This document shows, in pieces, positions 1 to 8,948 of a stretch of 64,000 nucleotides of DNA. Where the stretch lies: positions 434,001 to 498,000 of the forward strand of contig JBLWXV010000002.1 in the NCBI GenBank assembly GCA_048267245.1, in the 5' to 3' direction. Under the pieces are notes generated by a model. It was not told the DNA's origin. It saw nothing but the letters and a program-made list of their open reading frames with translations, and did not search any database. Position numbers and translations under genes: made by a program. Position 1 is the stretch's first letter. Each line of letters begins with the position of its first letter. The stretch is from JBLWXV01 sp048267245 (GTDB lineage Bacteria; Bdellovibrionota; Bacteriovoracia; Bacteriovoracales; Bacteriovoracaceae).

Positions 1-244
1 AGATTTCAATATACGAGTTTGGATACTTTGGAATTGCGTAGCGAAGACCACCATCGAGTTGAATATTCTCAAATACCATGGAGATCATCACGTTATCTTG
101 TTGAAGAGTAACGTAAGGGCCATCAACGCCAGGAATAACAATGTTGCGAGCACTAGAGCCGTCTCCACATGAGACGCCGAGAGTAGCAACGAGAAAGAGC
201 AGACACGAGAGGAGAAAGTTTTTTGACTTAACAATTGAGTTCAT
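1..244 (-). CDS. Putative lipoprotein, N-terminal part only (runs off the window start)
   Basis: On the minus strand an ATG at 244 opens a frame with no stop before the window edge. The N-terminus is a signal peptide: a Lys-containing start, a Leu/Phe-rich core and a lipobox ending LGVSC at about residue 26, followed by GDGSS, so a lipid-anchored envelope protein is expected. The visible mature part (about 55 residues) has no motif I recognise. A second ATG at 251 is out of frame. The function is unknown and the C-terminal part is missing. Confidence 0.7.
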   Translation of the reverse strand, partial: MNSIVKSKNFLLSCLLFLVATLGVSCGDGSSARNIVIPGVDGPYVTLQQDNVMISMVFENIQLDGGLRYAIPKYPNSYIEI

Positions 245-522
245 AGTTCATCCCAAAAGAAACGAAGTTTCATTGGAATGTCGCGTCCCTTGTCACTACT
301 TACGTCCCACTAGATCTAACGTCCCACCAAAGAACACAGAGAAAAAAATTTTAGTTTGTCTCACCGAAAGTTGAGAACAGCAATAAGCTTATCAGCATGC
401 TTGACTGTTTCAATAAGTTTTTCGGAGTCCCAAAGTTAAAACTTGAGGCTTTTTGTCAATATTGTGAAAAGTGTAAACGTTTCAACAATTTAACTAAGGC
501 AATGGAAGCTTATTGAGGGGAG

Positions 523-1185
523 TTAGAAGCGCTTTGTAAAATGGTGCTCAATTTCTAAAAATCGCCCAGGATAGTGGTCAATGGCCGGTAAGTCTTTAAA
601 CTTTGTGGCCACTTCACCCTTTAGAAAACCACCAAAGCGCAGGACGTGCGCTCCCGTCAAGCAAGCCGATGAGAGACCGGGGTTGGAGTCTTCGACAATT
701 AAAGTTGAGTTCGCCTTGAGTTTATAATCGCGCATGACCTTTAAGTAGGGTGAAGGGGAGGGCTTTGTCATTGCCGTGCGGGCGCGCGAGTAGCAGTCGC
801 TAAAAAATGCGCGCAGGCCACTGGCCTCCATGGTCTTCCACACCACGCTCTCTTCTGAGGCGCTGACGACTAAGAGTTGGTGGCCTTCATCTTTAAGGGA
901 GCTTAGAAAGTTTCTCACACCGCCAGAGAGCTCTGGGCCCATTTTCTCTAAAAGCTCCACCACGCGAGCATTCTTCAATTCAATGAGTTGGTTGAGACGT
1001 TGATGATCAAGCTCAGGTAGCAGTGAGCGAAAGACTTGGTGATCACTCTGGCCCACATAGGTTGCCCCCAAGTGACCGAGGTTTATGTTCAGGTTTTCGC
1101 TGACAATTTCCGAGAGTGCTCGCTCGTGAATGGGCTCCGAGTCTAGGAGAGTGCCATCCATATCAAAGAGAATCGTCTGAATCAT
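523..1185 (-). CDS. HAD-superfamily hydrolase (phosphoglycolate/beta-phosphoglucomutase-like)
   Basis: This is a cytoplasmic phosphatase or phosphomutase of the HAD superfamily with about 220 residues. The nucleophile motif DMDGT is at residues 8-12. It is followed by a helical cap region, a motif II Ser in VVSASEES, the motif III Lys in MTKPSPSPY and the acidic motif IV VEDSNPGL. The order and length match subfamily IA (Gph/PgmB-like). A longer reading from GTG at 1224 is possible, but an ATG at 1185 places the catalytic Asp close to the N-terminus as is usual. The substrate cannot be read from sequence. It is divergent from the gene starting at 1257. Confidence 0.85.
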   Translation of the reverse strand: MIQTILFDMDGTLLDSEPIHERALSEIVSENLNINLGHLGATYVGQSDHQVFRSLLPELDHQRLNQLIELKNARVVELLEKMGPELSGGVRNFLSSLKDEGHQLLVVSASEESVVWKTMEASGLRAFFSDCYSRARTAMTKPSPSPYLKVMRDYKLKANSTLIVEDSNPGLSSACLTGAHVLRFGGFLKGEVATKFKDLPAIDHYPGRFLEIEHHFTKRF

Positions 1186-1256
1186 GGAGCTTATTTCCGC
1201 CATCTTTAGGTCAATATATTGCACATGATAGCATGGAGAGAAGGACGGTGTATGCT

Positions 1257-1655
1257 ATGAAGGTATTTAGGCCGGTAAAGATTAGTGAATTTCAAGGTGA
1301 GAGATCTCCCGAGATCCGCGAAGCAAAAATAGGGGCGAGTGTTAAGACGCGCTCAAAGGGCCGTCCACCAAAGCCAGAGCTAAGTCCCGGAGAAATTCGA
1401 GATCGCATAGAGCAGCACCGCGAGAAGAGTGCTCCTAAGGGCGCCCAAAACCTCATGGCCAAGCGGGCCGAATATGAAAAGAAGATTGAAAAGGGCGAAG
1501 AAGTAGATGTGACTCCTCCGGGTGATGTTGGTCTGAACGACCCCACCGATCCGATGACTACTGAAAAGCTAAAAACCGTTCTAAGTACTGGCGGGATCAA
1601 TTTTTCTGAGAAAGAGCGAGAAGTGCTTGGAAAGATTTTAGGCGGAGACGCTTAA
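1257..1655 (+). CDS. Small highly charged protein of unknown function
   Basis: A 132-residue soluble protein, Lys/Arg/Glu-rich with no signal peptide or membrane segment. The middle is predicted helical and basic (SKGRPPKPE, then a Glu/Arg/Lys helix around residues 45-75), followed by an acidic Pro/Gly linker and a short C-terminal helix (INFSEKEREVLGKIL). I chose the ATG at 1257 because AAGGA lies 11 bases upstream; the frame is open further upstream but overlaps the divergent HAD gene. It is not a family I recognise. The tail loosely recalls small anti-sigma or regulatory proteins, but that is not evidence of function. Confidence 0.6.
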   Translation: MKVFRPVKISEFQGERSPEIREAKIGASVKTRSKGRPPKPELSPGEIRDRIEQHREKSAPKGAQNLMAKRAEYEKKIEKGEEVDVTPPGDVGLNDPTDPMTTEKLKTVLSTGGINFSEKEREVLGKILGGDA

Positions 1656-1658
1656 ATT

Positions 1659-2648
1659 CTAGTGATCGTCGTGACTGAGCATCAGCTCAATCTTCTGAAT
1701 CGTCTCATCAACCACATCTTCCATTTTTCCTTCGATCACGGTCGCCGCTGAGTGATTGTGACCACCGCCACCGAGGGCCTGGGCCATTACGCCTACATCT
1801 ACATCCCCGGCCGAGCGAAGTGAGATTTTGACGTTCTTATCTGTCTGCCTAAACATACAGACAACCTTGATATTGTCGAGAATCAAGAGAAAATTGACGA
1901 AGCCGTGGGTGTCTTCTGCCTCGACTTGGTACTGTTCCATGAGATCCTCACTAATTGTGAGGTAGGCAATGCTCTCGTTCTTATTTATTTGGGCCCGGCT
2001 CAGGACGATCCCAAGCATTTGCATATAGGTAATTTTCTTTGTGCCATTAATTGAGTTATAGGCCATGGGTGGCTCAATGCCAGTATCCATGAGATCGCCA
2101 ATGAGTCGGTGAGTCTGCGCAGTCACCGTTGGGTACCTAAAGGATGAAGTATCAATCAAAATGGAAGTATACAGGGCCAGTGCCATTTCCTTATCAAAGG
2201 GAATGCCGAGGCTTTGAATAAGTCTGCCCACTAGCTCACCGGTTGCCGCCATTGAAGTGTCAATGCAGTGAATGGCCGCGAGTTCTTTGGGGCAAGGATG
2301 GTGATCAATAAAGAGTAGATTGCGCGCTTTTGTCACAATCTTTTGAACATTATTGCCAATGCGGGCAAGGGCATTAGTGTCGACAACAATAAAGAGATCG
2401 ACATCCTCAAAGGGCGGGGCCTTGACGAAGTCGTCATAGGAGATCAAGGTATGCTCGGGATCGAGGTAGCGGTAGCGCTCCATCAGAGCTTCCTCATTTA
2501 CACACGTCACCGTCTTGCCGGCCTTCGTGAGGGCGCGACAAAGTGCGATCTCACTGCCAATTCCATCCGCATCGGGATGGAGGTGAGTGGATATGACGAT
2601 ATTTTGCGCCTTCTTGATGAGCGACTGGAACAACTGAATTTTCTTCAT
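1659..2648 (-). CDS. nrnA: DHH-family phosphoesterase, NrnA-like nanoRNase/pAp phosphatase
   Basis: A 329-residue DHH/DHHA1 phosphoesterase. Known members hydrolyse short oligoribonucleotides (nanoRNA) and 3'-phosphoadenosine 5'-phosphate. The N-terminal DHH domain shows HLHPDADGIGS near residue 22, a central acidic motif (IVVDTN) and the signature FIDHHP. The C-terminal DHHA1 domain shows SLRS and the Gly/His-rich ALGGGGHNHSA. The start at 2648 is supported by GAGGTG about 7 bases upstream; an in-frame upstream extension has no such site. It ends 3 bases from the convergent gene ending at 1655. Confidence 0.85.
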   Translation of the reverse strand: MKKIQLFQSLIKKAQNIVISTHLHPDADGIGSEIALCRALTKAGKTVTCVNEEALMERYRYLDPEHTLISYDDFVKAPPFEDVDLFIVVDTNALARIGNNVQKIVTKARNLLFIDHHPCPKELAAIHCIDTSMAATGELVGRLIQSLGIPFDKEMALALYTSILIDTSSFRYPTVTAQTHRLIGDLMDTGIEPPMAYNSINGTKKITYMQMLGIVLSRAQINKNESIAYLTISEDLMEQYQVEAEDTHGFVNFLLILDNIKVVCMFRQTDKNVKISLRSAGDVDVGVMAQALGGGGHNHSAATVIEGKMEDVVDETIQKIELMLSHDDH

Positions 2649-2743
2649 TGAACACCTCTTCGGTATGATGAGGGGAACCTTTAAAAATCGCAAATTTATC
2701 TCTAAGATAATTGCTTACGACAGGGTCTCATTTTAGGAGTCGC

Positions 2744-3709
2744 ATGGAAGCATCTAATGATCTGGCCATCGAGTGTAGAGCAATCATCAAAGACTATCCG
2801 GGTCATCGCGCCCTGGATGGCATTGACCTCAAAGTAGAGCGCGGCTCCTTTCACGGCTTTCTTGGTCCCAACGGAGCTGGGAAGACGACAACCATGAGAA
2901 TCCTGAGTGGTTTGCTCGGAATTGATCAAGGTGAGTTCTTTATTGAGGGCAAGACTCTCGCCGAGCATGGAAGCAATCTTGCTCAGGTCGTGGGCTTTAT
3001 GCCGGAAACTCCACTTCTCTATAGCGCCCTTAGTGTGCGCGAGATGCTCAACTTTGCCGGAGAGCTTAAGGTGATGGAGCGAGGAGTGATTAAAAAGCGC
3101 ATCGATGAATTGGCCGAGCGCTGCCAGCTCAGTGATGTCCTTAATCGCCGAGTGGGAAATCTCTCAAAGGGTTATCGCCAGCGCGTAGGTCTTGCCATGG
3201 CGTTGATTCACAACCCATCACTGGTCATTCTCGATGAACCAACTGTTGGACTCGACCCCGTGACCTTGGGGCCCATTCGTGAGTTGCTCCAGGGTCTAAA
3301 GGGAGAACACACCATTCTCTTTTCCTCTCATATTCTCTCTGAGGTACAAACACTGTGTGATAGTGTCACGATCATCAACCACGGACGAGTTTTAAAAAGT
3401 GGGCCTGTGCAAACCATCGCAAGGGATCTATCTAGCTCTGTGATCTATCTTCTGGAAGTGGAGGCGAGTGCGAGTGCGCTTGCTGAATTAAAGCTCAAAC
3501 TTGCAGGCCTAGTGGCCGTGCGAGATATTATTGAGCGCGCTGAGAGGGTTCTAGAAATTCATTGCGATTCTAGTTCAGACCCCCGCGCGCAGATCAGTGC
3601 CATTGTCGTCTCTATGGGAATTGTTCTCTTGGGACTCTCTAAAAGCGATCTATCGCTTGAAGACATCTTTAAAGCCGTGACGAGCGAGGAAGGCGGAGGT
3701 CGCTTGTGA
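2744..3709 (+). CDS. gldA: ABC transporter ATP-binding protein, GldA-like
   Basis: The ATPase subunit (about 321 residues) of an ABC-2 type exporter. Walker A is GPNGAGKTT (about residue 42), the signature is NLSKGYRQRVGLA, Walker B is LVILDEPTVGLDP and the H-loop is LFSSHIL. The C-terminal roughly 90 residues form the regulatory tail typical of GldA/CcmA/NatA-type ATPases. The ATG at 2744 is preferred over an upstream ATG because TTAGGAG lies 7 bases before it. Its stop overlaps the start of the permease by 4 bases, so it heads a translationally coupled operon (2744-7294) with GldF-, GldG- and DUF4340-like partners. Confidence 0.88.
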   Translation: MEASNDLAIECRAIIKDYPGHRALDGIDLKVERGSFHGFLGPNGAGKTTTMRILSGLLGIDQGEFFIEGKTLAEHGSNLAQVVGFMPETPLLYSALSVREMLNFAGELKVMERGVIKKRIDELAERCQLSDVLNRRVGNLSKGYRQRVGLAMALIHNPSLVILDEPTVGLDPVTLGPIRELLQGLKGEHTILFSSHILSEVQTLCDSVTIINHGRVLKSGPVQTIARDLSSSVIYLLEVEASASALAELKLKLAGLVAVRDIIERAERVLEIHCDSSSDPRAQISAIVVSMGIVLLGLSKSDLSLEDIFKAVTSEEGGGRL

Positions 3710-4440
3710 AAGGTATCTACTGCATTTGGAAAAAAGAAATTAAAGAACTCTTGGGCTCGCCACTGACCTATATATTAGTAGGGCTCTTTAGTGGCCTCAT
3801 TGGCTGGCTATTTTTTAATTATTTAATTGCTGCCAAGGAACCTTCAGAATCCATGCTCATGTCTCAGGTGATGACTCCTACTTTTGGCAATATGAATTTC
3901 ATTTTTCTCTTTTTGGCCCCGATGCTCACGATGAAGTCCTTTGCCGAGGAGAGAAAGACGGGAACTTTGGATCTTCTGCTCATGAGTCCCTTTTCTAACA
4001 CCTCTATTATCGTCGCTAAGCTTCTTTCAACTCTCACCATCGCGCTGGCGATGCTGGCCCTCACCCTTATTTTTCCCTTGATCCTCACAATGAGTGGTCT
4101 CAATGAAGTAGGAGGGTTAGTGAGTTCTTATATCGGACTGGTGCTTTCAATCTGCTGCTACTTAAGTGTGGGCATCTTTGCTTCAAGCCTCACTGACAAT
4201 ATGATCATTTCAGCTCTTCTGAGCTTTTGCATTCTTCTGGGAGTGATGCTCCTCGTATTCACCGCCAATGTTTCAAATAACTATTTGATGGGCCTCATCT
4301 TTCAATATGCCAGCACTCCCTTTCACTTTGAGTCGATGCTCGGGGGAAGTTTAAAGAGTTTTAATTTTGTCTACTTCGCTAGCTTTATTGGTTTCTTCAT
4401 CTACCTAACCAAACTCTCACTCGACGCGAGGAAGTGGTAA
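3706..4440 (+). CDS. gldF: ABC-2 type permease, GldF-like
   Basis: A 244-residue integral membrane permease with about six hydrophobic segments (near residues 18-38, 62-80, 108-130, 140-160, 165-185 and 215-235). It carries the ABC-2 hallmark loop SFAEERKTGTLDLLLMSPF after the second segment, as in GldF and NosY-like permeases. It starts with GTG overlapping the ATPase stop and is immediately followed by the GldG-like gene (TAATG overlap). With the ATPase it probably forms the core exporter. The transported substrate is unknown. In Bacteroidota the homologous GldAFG set is needed for gliding, whereas a role here is inference only. Confidence 0.85.
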   Translation: MKGIYCIWKKEIKELLGSPLTYILVGLFSGLIGWLFFNYLIAAKEPSESMLMSQVMTPTFGNMNFIFLFLAPMLTMKSFAEERKTGTLDLLLMSPFSNTSIIVAKLLSTLTIALAMLALTLIFPLILTMSGLNEVGGLVSSYIGLVLSICCYLSVGIFASSLTDNMIISALLSFCILLGVMLLVFTANVSNNYLMGLIFQYASTPFHFESMLGGSLKSFNFVYFASFIGFFIYLTKLSLDARKW

Positions 4441-5978
4441 TGAAGAAAAATATTATTGTTCTTCTCTATGTTCTCTCATTTCTACTCTTTTTAACGAGCT
4501 GTGCTCTCTGGATTTCAATTCCCGATGAGTTGATTTTAAATATTCTAGTGAGTCTTGCTCTGGTTCTTTGCCTGGTTACCTCTTTGATTTTAGACCGCGC
4601 TCATTGGAGAGCACTCTATGGTTCAAAGCAGTTTTCAAAATTTGCCGGGCACGTGGTAAGCGTAATTCTCGTCTTGGCCATTATTGGGCTAGTGAACTAC
4701 CTGAGCTATAAGCACCCAGTTCAGTGGGATGTGAGCCAGAGCGCACGCAATAGTTTAACTGATCAATCGGTGAAAATTGTTCGCTCACTCCCGGGCCCTG
4801 TTGAAATTATTGTCTTTGCAAGAAAGCAGGACTTTCCTCTGATTATGAGGCTCTTAGAGCTCTATCGTTTTGAAAAAAGCGATATCACCTTCCAGACGAT
4901 CGATGTTGAATTGAGCCCTGGAGAAGTTTCAAGTTACGGCATTACGAAGTCTCCCACTCTCGTCATAAAATACAATGAGAAGCGCGAGTACACTTCCCAG
5001 CTCAATGAGCTCTCGGTGACAAATTCACTGATAAAATTGAGTCGCGATAAAGACCCGGTTGTCTGCTACTCAACTGGGCATGCTGAAGCGGACTTCGATG
5101 GCAAATTAGGTGAGGGCTTTAGCTATCTGCAAACGCAAATACTTGCGAGCAACCTCGTCTTAAAACCTTGGTCCATTCTTGAAAACGCCAAAATCAGCCC
5201 TGACTGTTCGCTCTTTCTCATTTGGGGACCGAAGAATGATTTCACTCCAAGCGAAGTAAGTTCACTTGAAGCCTACGCTAAAGAGGGCGGACATTTCATG
5301 GTGGGAATCGACCCTGATTTAAATGGAGATCCCACTCCGAATCTGAGAGATTTTCTACGCTCCTATGGTCTAAGTCTCATTAATGGTCTCACCATTGATC
5401 TACTCTCAAATGTAAATCAATCCAACGGTCAGGCCCCGATTGTGAAGAACTTCAACCCCGAGCATGATATTTCTCGCGAGTTCGCGCTGCCGGTTTTCTT
5501 TCCGCTGGTTGGAGCTGTTGCAGAGTCTAAAGAGACAAAGGTGGCCGGAAGTTTCACCGCACTTGCCTCATCTAACTTGGCCCCCGCTTCTTGGATAGAC
5601 CTTGGACCCTACAAGCTCGATCAAGGAAAGCTCTCACTGGTTTATGAGGAAGGTAAGGATATTCCGGGACCTCTCGTCTACGCCGCCACATGGAAGGCAA
5701 GTGAGAGTGGTCCACTTATGATTGGTTTTGCTAACACTTCCTTTGTGGCCAATAACTATAAGCGCTTTGCCGGAAACTTTAGCTTCTTTTTAAATTCTCT
5801 ACTATGGGGAGTGGATGAGGGGCGTTTGATTTCTTTTGATCTGCCCTCTCTTCCTGATGAGCCGATTTTTATTAGTGCCCCACAAAAAGGAATCATTTTC
5901 TATTTTAGCGTAGTCTTCTTACCACTTGCCTTTTTAACCTTGGCGATGGTGGTCTACTGGAGGACTAAGAAACAGTGA
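4440..5978 (+). CDS. gldG: GldG-like ABC transporter auxiliary protein
   Basis: A 512-residue protein with three N-terminal membrane helices (about residues 4-25, 30-50 and 65-85), a large extracytoplasmic domain and one C-terminal helix (about 485-507). The segment WDVSQSARNSLTDQSVKIV and the following DUF-type GldG domain (VCYSTGHAE, LFLIWGPK) are typical of GldG / ABC_transp_aux proteins. The ATG at 4440 overlaps the permease stop; a GTG two codons earlier is the alternative start, and GAGGAAG precedes both. It presumably partners GldF at the membrane. Confidence 0.85.
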   Translation: MKKNIIVLLYVLSFLLFLTSCALWISIPDELILNILVSLALVLCLVTSLILDRAHWRALYGSKQFSKFAGHVVSVILVLAIIGLVNYLSYKHPVQWDVSQSARNSLTDQSVKIVRSLPGPVEIIVFARKQDFPLIMRLLELYRFEKSDITFQTIDVELSPGEVSSYGITKSPTLVIKYNEKREYTSQLNELSVTNSLIKLSRDKDPVVCYSTGHAEADFDGKLGEGFSYLQTQILASNLVLKPWSILENAKISPDCSLFLIWGPKNDFTPSEVSSLEAYAKEGGHFMVGIDPDLNGDPTPNLRDFLRSYGLSLINGLTIDLLSNVNQSNGQAPIVKNFNPEHDISREFALPVFFPLVGAVAESKETKVAGSFTALASSNLAPASWIDLGPYKLDQGKLSLVYEEGKDIPGPLVYAATWKASESGPLMIGFANTSFVANNYKRFAGNFSFFLNSLLWGVDEGRLISFDLPSLPDEPIFISAPQKGIIFYFSVVFLPLAFLTLAMVVYWRTKKQ

Positions 5979-7294
5979 AGCGCAATCTCACTCTCTTTGG
6001 CATTCTCTTAGGGCTTTTGCTCTTTACCTATTTCTATGAAGAATTGGGTCAGCGCGAAGAAATTAAAGAACAGCAAAAGCGCGAGGAATTATTTTCTTCA
6101 ACGGCTTTTGGAACTCTTCACAAGTTGATCTTACCTCAGGCTGAATTTACCTTTGACCCGAGTAGCCCCGTTATTCAAGTCGGCGAGCATCGGCTTCGTG
6201 GCGACGCTGAGAAAATTAAGTCGCTGCTTGATCTACTTGGTTCACTCAGAGTCGAGAGCGTTCTCGAGCCGGCCGAAATTGAAAAGAGGGGCATTAAGAC
6301 TTTTATGGGCGAATCGCCCCTGAAGACAATCTTTCACTTTGAAAAAGGTCAGATTGAATTCACTCTCGGTGAGCGTCTTGAGGTCTCTGATGGATTCTAT
6401 GTTCATGTTTTGACTCCACTTGAGACAAAGTACGCAATTGTGACTACTCAAAAGAAAGAGCAAGAAGTTTACTGGAAGCAAGGAGATGCAGCTGGGCGAG
6501 AGTATCGACATCTAAGAAATCTTCTCTCTCAGAGTAATTCTTCTTTTTATAATCTCTCTCTACTGCGATCAAAGGTGGAGCTGGCTTCAGTGTCGGTGAG
6601 CAACCTCAGAAACCGATCTTTTACTCTCGATTTTAATCAAATGACTACAGACCCGGCACCGCTTGCGGGACTCTCTGTTTCTAAGCAAGCTATGGAGTCC
6701 TTTGAAGTGATGCTCAATTCACTTGAAGGCCAAAAGCTCATCGCCCCCATCGACCCCGCCAAGCTCACTGATAGTATTGCTACGATGGCGCTTACGTCAA
6801 AGAGTTCCGAGCGCGCGATCTGGGAAGTGTATCGTCGCTACGACGGTGAACTCGGCCCCTTTCTTTTGATGAAAGGTGATCATCTCATTTATAAGCTTGG
6901 CCCCAATGCTCTGCGAGCCTTTTTTTCCAACGTTCAAGAGTTTTGGGACCTGCGCCCACTGCACGGCCTTTCGGCCAGTGAGGAGGCGGGGATTGCGACA
7001 GTCTCAGTGCGCGGGGAGAGTGCGAAGATGCACTTTCCAGCTTCGTTAAAACCCTACTTTTTTAATCAAGCAGAGCGCGTGAGTCATCGCAGTGTGGACG
7101 ACGATATCTGGGCAAGACATTTTGCGGAGCTATTTAGCCTAGACTTTCAGGGCCAGCGCTTTCTTGTTAAGCTATATGAGCGCGAGTTAATGGTTGAAAA
7201 TGAGAAGAATGGTCTTCGCTACTATTACCGCGTCGGTGAGGACCTTCCCTTTGCTCCCAACTTAAAAGCTCTCGAAGGTCCAACTAAGAACTGA
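5975..7294 (+). CDS. DUF4340 domain protein linked to the Gld-like ABC transporter
   Basis: A 439-residue protein with one N-terminal membrane anchor (LFGILLGLLLFTYFYEE) and a long extracytoplasmic region. The beta-rich repeats, in which a residual such as VESVLEPAEIEKRGI precedes a KTIFHF-type strand, fit DUF4340, a family usually found next to GldG/ABC_transp_aux genes. The GTG start at 5975 overlaps the GldG stop by 4 bases and is preceded by GGAGG, so it is the fourth member of the coupled operon. Its role is unknown; an accessory periplasmic subunit of the exporter is the simplest reading. Confidence 0.75.
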   Translation: MKRNLTLFGILLGLLLFTYFYEELGQREEIKEQQKREELFSSTAFGTLHKLILPQAEFTFDPSSPVIQVGEHRLRGDAEKIKSLLDLLGSLRVESVLEPAEIEKRGIKTFMGESPLKTIFHFEKGQIEFTLGERLEVSDGFYVHVLTPLETKYAIVTTQKKEQEVYWKQGDAAGREYRHLRNLLSQSNSSFYNLSLLRSKVELASVSVSNLRNRSFTLDFNQMTTDPAPLAGLSVSKQAMESFEVMLNSLEGQKLIAPIDPAKLTDSIATMALTSKSSERAIWEVYRRYDGELGPFLLMKGDHLIYKLGPNALRAFFSNVQEFWDLRPLHGLSASEEAGIATVSVRGESAKMHFPASLKPYFFNQAERVSHRSVDDDIWARHFAELFSLDFQGQRFLVKLYERELMVENEKNGLRYYYRVGEDLPFAPNLKALEGPTKN

Positions 7295-7301
7295 GGTCTA
7301 A

Positions 7302-8006
7302 ATGCTCGCTCTATGGCAATCCTACTTTGATCTTCTGGCCCATCCCTTCTACTCACATGCCTTGATGAGAAAGTCGCGCTATGAAGCGCCGGAAGACTTA
7401 GGCAATGCGGGCGAGAATGTCACCTCGCTCTTTGAGCGGCCACAGAGCGCTCAAAGCTCTTCACCAGGACTTGATTTTCAAACCATCATGTCTATGTCGT
7501 GGCCTTTCTATATTATGCGCGCCTGCTATATCATGATGGGCATCTATCTCACGGGAAGAGTGATTAGCTCTGAACTAAGTAGCGATATGATTAGTGAATA
7601 CTTTAGTATGGGCTATAACTTTCAAGGAGAGCAGGTACTCCTTTACTCGACTCTCTTGTGGGTAGTTCTCTTTCCCCTTGGGGCTTGGGTGACGATGAAG
7701 TTCTGGTCGCTGCTACTTGGCTTCTTTGCCAAGCTCTTTATGGTGGAAGAAGAACACTTAGGTGAAGTGTGCGACGAAGTGGCCCGCACCACCTTAGTTT
7801 CAAATTTCTTTCTCATTATTCCAATCATTGGCGATCTACTCAAGCAAGTGAGTAGTTGGATCTATCTCTATGCAGGATGCCGCGCCAATCTTGGTTTGTC
7901 GCGTATTCAGTCGATGATCGTCATCGTCTCACCAATTATTCTCACCAGTACCATGATGATTTTTATGGTGGCCTACTTCGCTCTTCTCATTAGCGTTCTC
8001 ATCTAG
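7302..8006 (+). CDS. YIP1-family membrane protein
   Basis: A 234-residue polytopic membrane protein with about five hydrophobic segments in its second two-thirds (near residues 68-85, 110-140, 165-180, 188-200 and 208-232). The layout of a soluble N-terminal stretch followed by closely packed helices with conserved Pro/Gly resembles the YIP1/DUF1282 family. It starts 8 bases after the DUF4340 gene and may belong to the same transcript. Substrate or partner cannot be assigned. It converges with the secreted GNAT gene, 3 bases apart. Confidence 0.6.
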   Translation: MLALWQSYFDLLAHPFYSHALMRKSRYEAPEDLGNAGENVTSLFERPQSAQSSSPGLDFQTIMSMSWPFYIMRACYIMMGIYLTGRVISSELSSDMISEYFSMGYNFQGEQVLLYSTLLWVVLFPLGAWVTMKFWSLLLGFFAKLFMVEEEHLGEVCDEVARTTLVSNFFLIIPIIGDLLKQVSSWIYLYAGCRANLGLSRIQSMIVIVSPIILTSTMMIFMVAYFALLISVLI

Positions 8007-8009
8007 AAT

Positions 8010-8621
8010 TTAGGGAAGTTTCTTCTCGCGCAGATAGGAGTCGTAGCGGCCATCGACGTCGCCTTCCCAAAGCTTCTTAATTTTGTAGCCGTATTTCTCA
8101 TAGAGAAATTGCGCACTCTCAAAGCGAGGAGTGTTATTGGTATAGAGGCGAACCTTACTCTTTCCAAGTTCCCTTGCTTGATCTTCTACGCGCTCGAGAA
8201 GCTTTTTGCCTAGACCCATACCGCGAGCGCGCTCGCTCACGGCAAACGTTGTGATCCACAGCGCGCTCTGCTCATCTTTTTCCATTAGGTGAGTGCCAAT
8301 GAGTCCTAGCATTTCACCCTTTGGAGACTTGGCCACAAAGAAATCTAATTCGGAATTGTGATAATTTAATTTGAGATAATCTAGATAGTCGGGATCTCTT
8401 ACCGCCGCGTAGATTTCAGACTTCATCTCTGCGGGATCCTCCTCGTCAAAGACCTCGCGCACCAGCTCATAGGCCGCGCGCTTATCTGAGCGCTCGAGGT
8501 GCTCAATCTTCGGAGTCGTACCCGTTAAAAAACCGTTCATTAATGAGCGACAATCTTCACTGGCCAACAGCGACTGGGACAAGAGGGCGAAAAAAAGAAG
8601 AGAGTGCAAAGTAAAGCTCAT
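8010..8621 (-). CDS. Exported GNAT-family N-acetyltransferase
   Basis: The C-terminal roughly 140 residues are a GNAT fold with the acetyl-CoA binding motif A (AVSERARGMGLGKKLLERVED) and the motif B region (QFLYEKYGYK). The N-terminus MSFTLHSLLFFALLSQSLLASEDC reads as a signal peptide or anchor. This is odd because GNAT enzymes normally act where acetyl-CoA is, in the cytoplasm. A longer frame opens with TTG at 8669 but adds only a polar leader before the same hydrophobic stretch, so I use the ATG at 8621. The protein has about 203 residues. The target is unknown. Confidence 0.75.
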   Translation of the reverse strand: MSFTLHSLLFFALLSQSLLASEDCRSLMNGFLTGTTPKIEHLERSDKRAAYELVREVFDEEDPAEMKSEIYAAVRDPDYLDYLKLNYHNSELDFFVAKSPKGEMLGLIGTHLMEKDEQSALWITTFAVSERARGMGLGKKLLERVEDQARELGKSKVRLYTNNTPRFESAQFLYEKYGYKIKKLWEGDVDGRYDSYLREKKLP

Positions 8622-8948
8622 GGCCCATTGTAGGGCAGATAGATTGCGCTCTATATGGATGGGTTTCAAAAATACAGAGCGACTAAGAATTAGACACTTC
8701 GGGACAAGTCGTAACGGGGGAGGCGACGCGTTTAGCTCGAACCTGAATTTATTTAGGCACCCTGCACCCCCGTTTTGAAAGAATTTGTTAGCAATTTTAT
8801 CTTATTGAATTTGCAGTCTTCCCTCATTATGGAACGAGGGACAACCAAGAGACTCACATGGACAGAGATGAGTTTTTTTGGAAGAGTGTTTCCTACTTTT
8901 TACACACACGAAACTACCACATTCACACACACACAGCAGGAGGCCAAT
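8622..8948. other. Intergenic region between divergent genes, with CA-rich tract
   Basis: About 330 bases separate the divergent exported-GNAT and tdk genes. The right-hand part contains two short CA-repeat runs (about 8902-8935) in front of the tdk ribosome binding site. The reading frame of tdk stays open upstream to 8775, but the encoded extension is Thr/His-rich low-complexity sequence and is not thymidine kinase-like. Promoters for both genes must lie here; I cannot place them convincingly. Confidence 0.4.

Noticed and set aside
141..374. Open frame of 77 codons on the plus strand
   Set aside because: It is antisense to the clear lipoprotein signal peptide on the minus strand and has no ribosome binding site or family features.
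8902..8935. CA-repeat tract as a phase-variation switch
   Set aside because: The runs are short and interrupted and lie outside the tdk frame as I assign it, so slippage would not switch the gene.
8775..8948. N-terminal extension of thymidine kinase
   Set aside because: It is low complexity (Thr/His) with no kinase features, and a GTG start with GGAGG at 8949 fits the family start.
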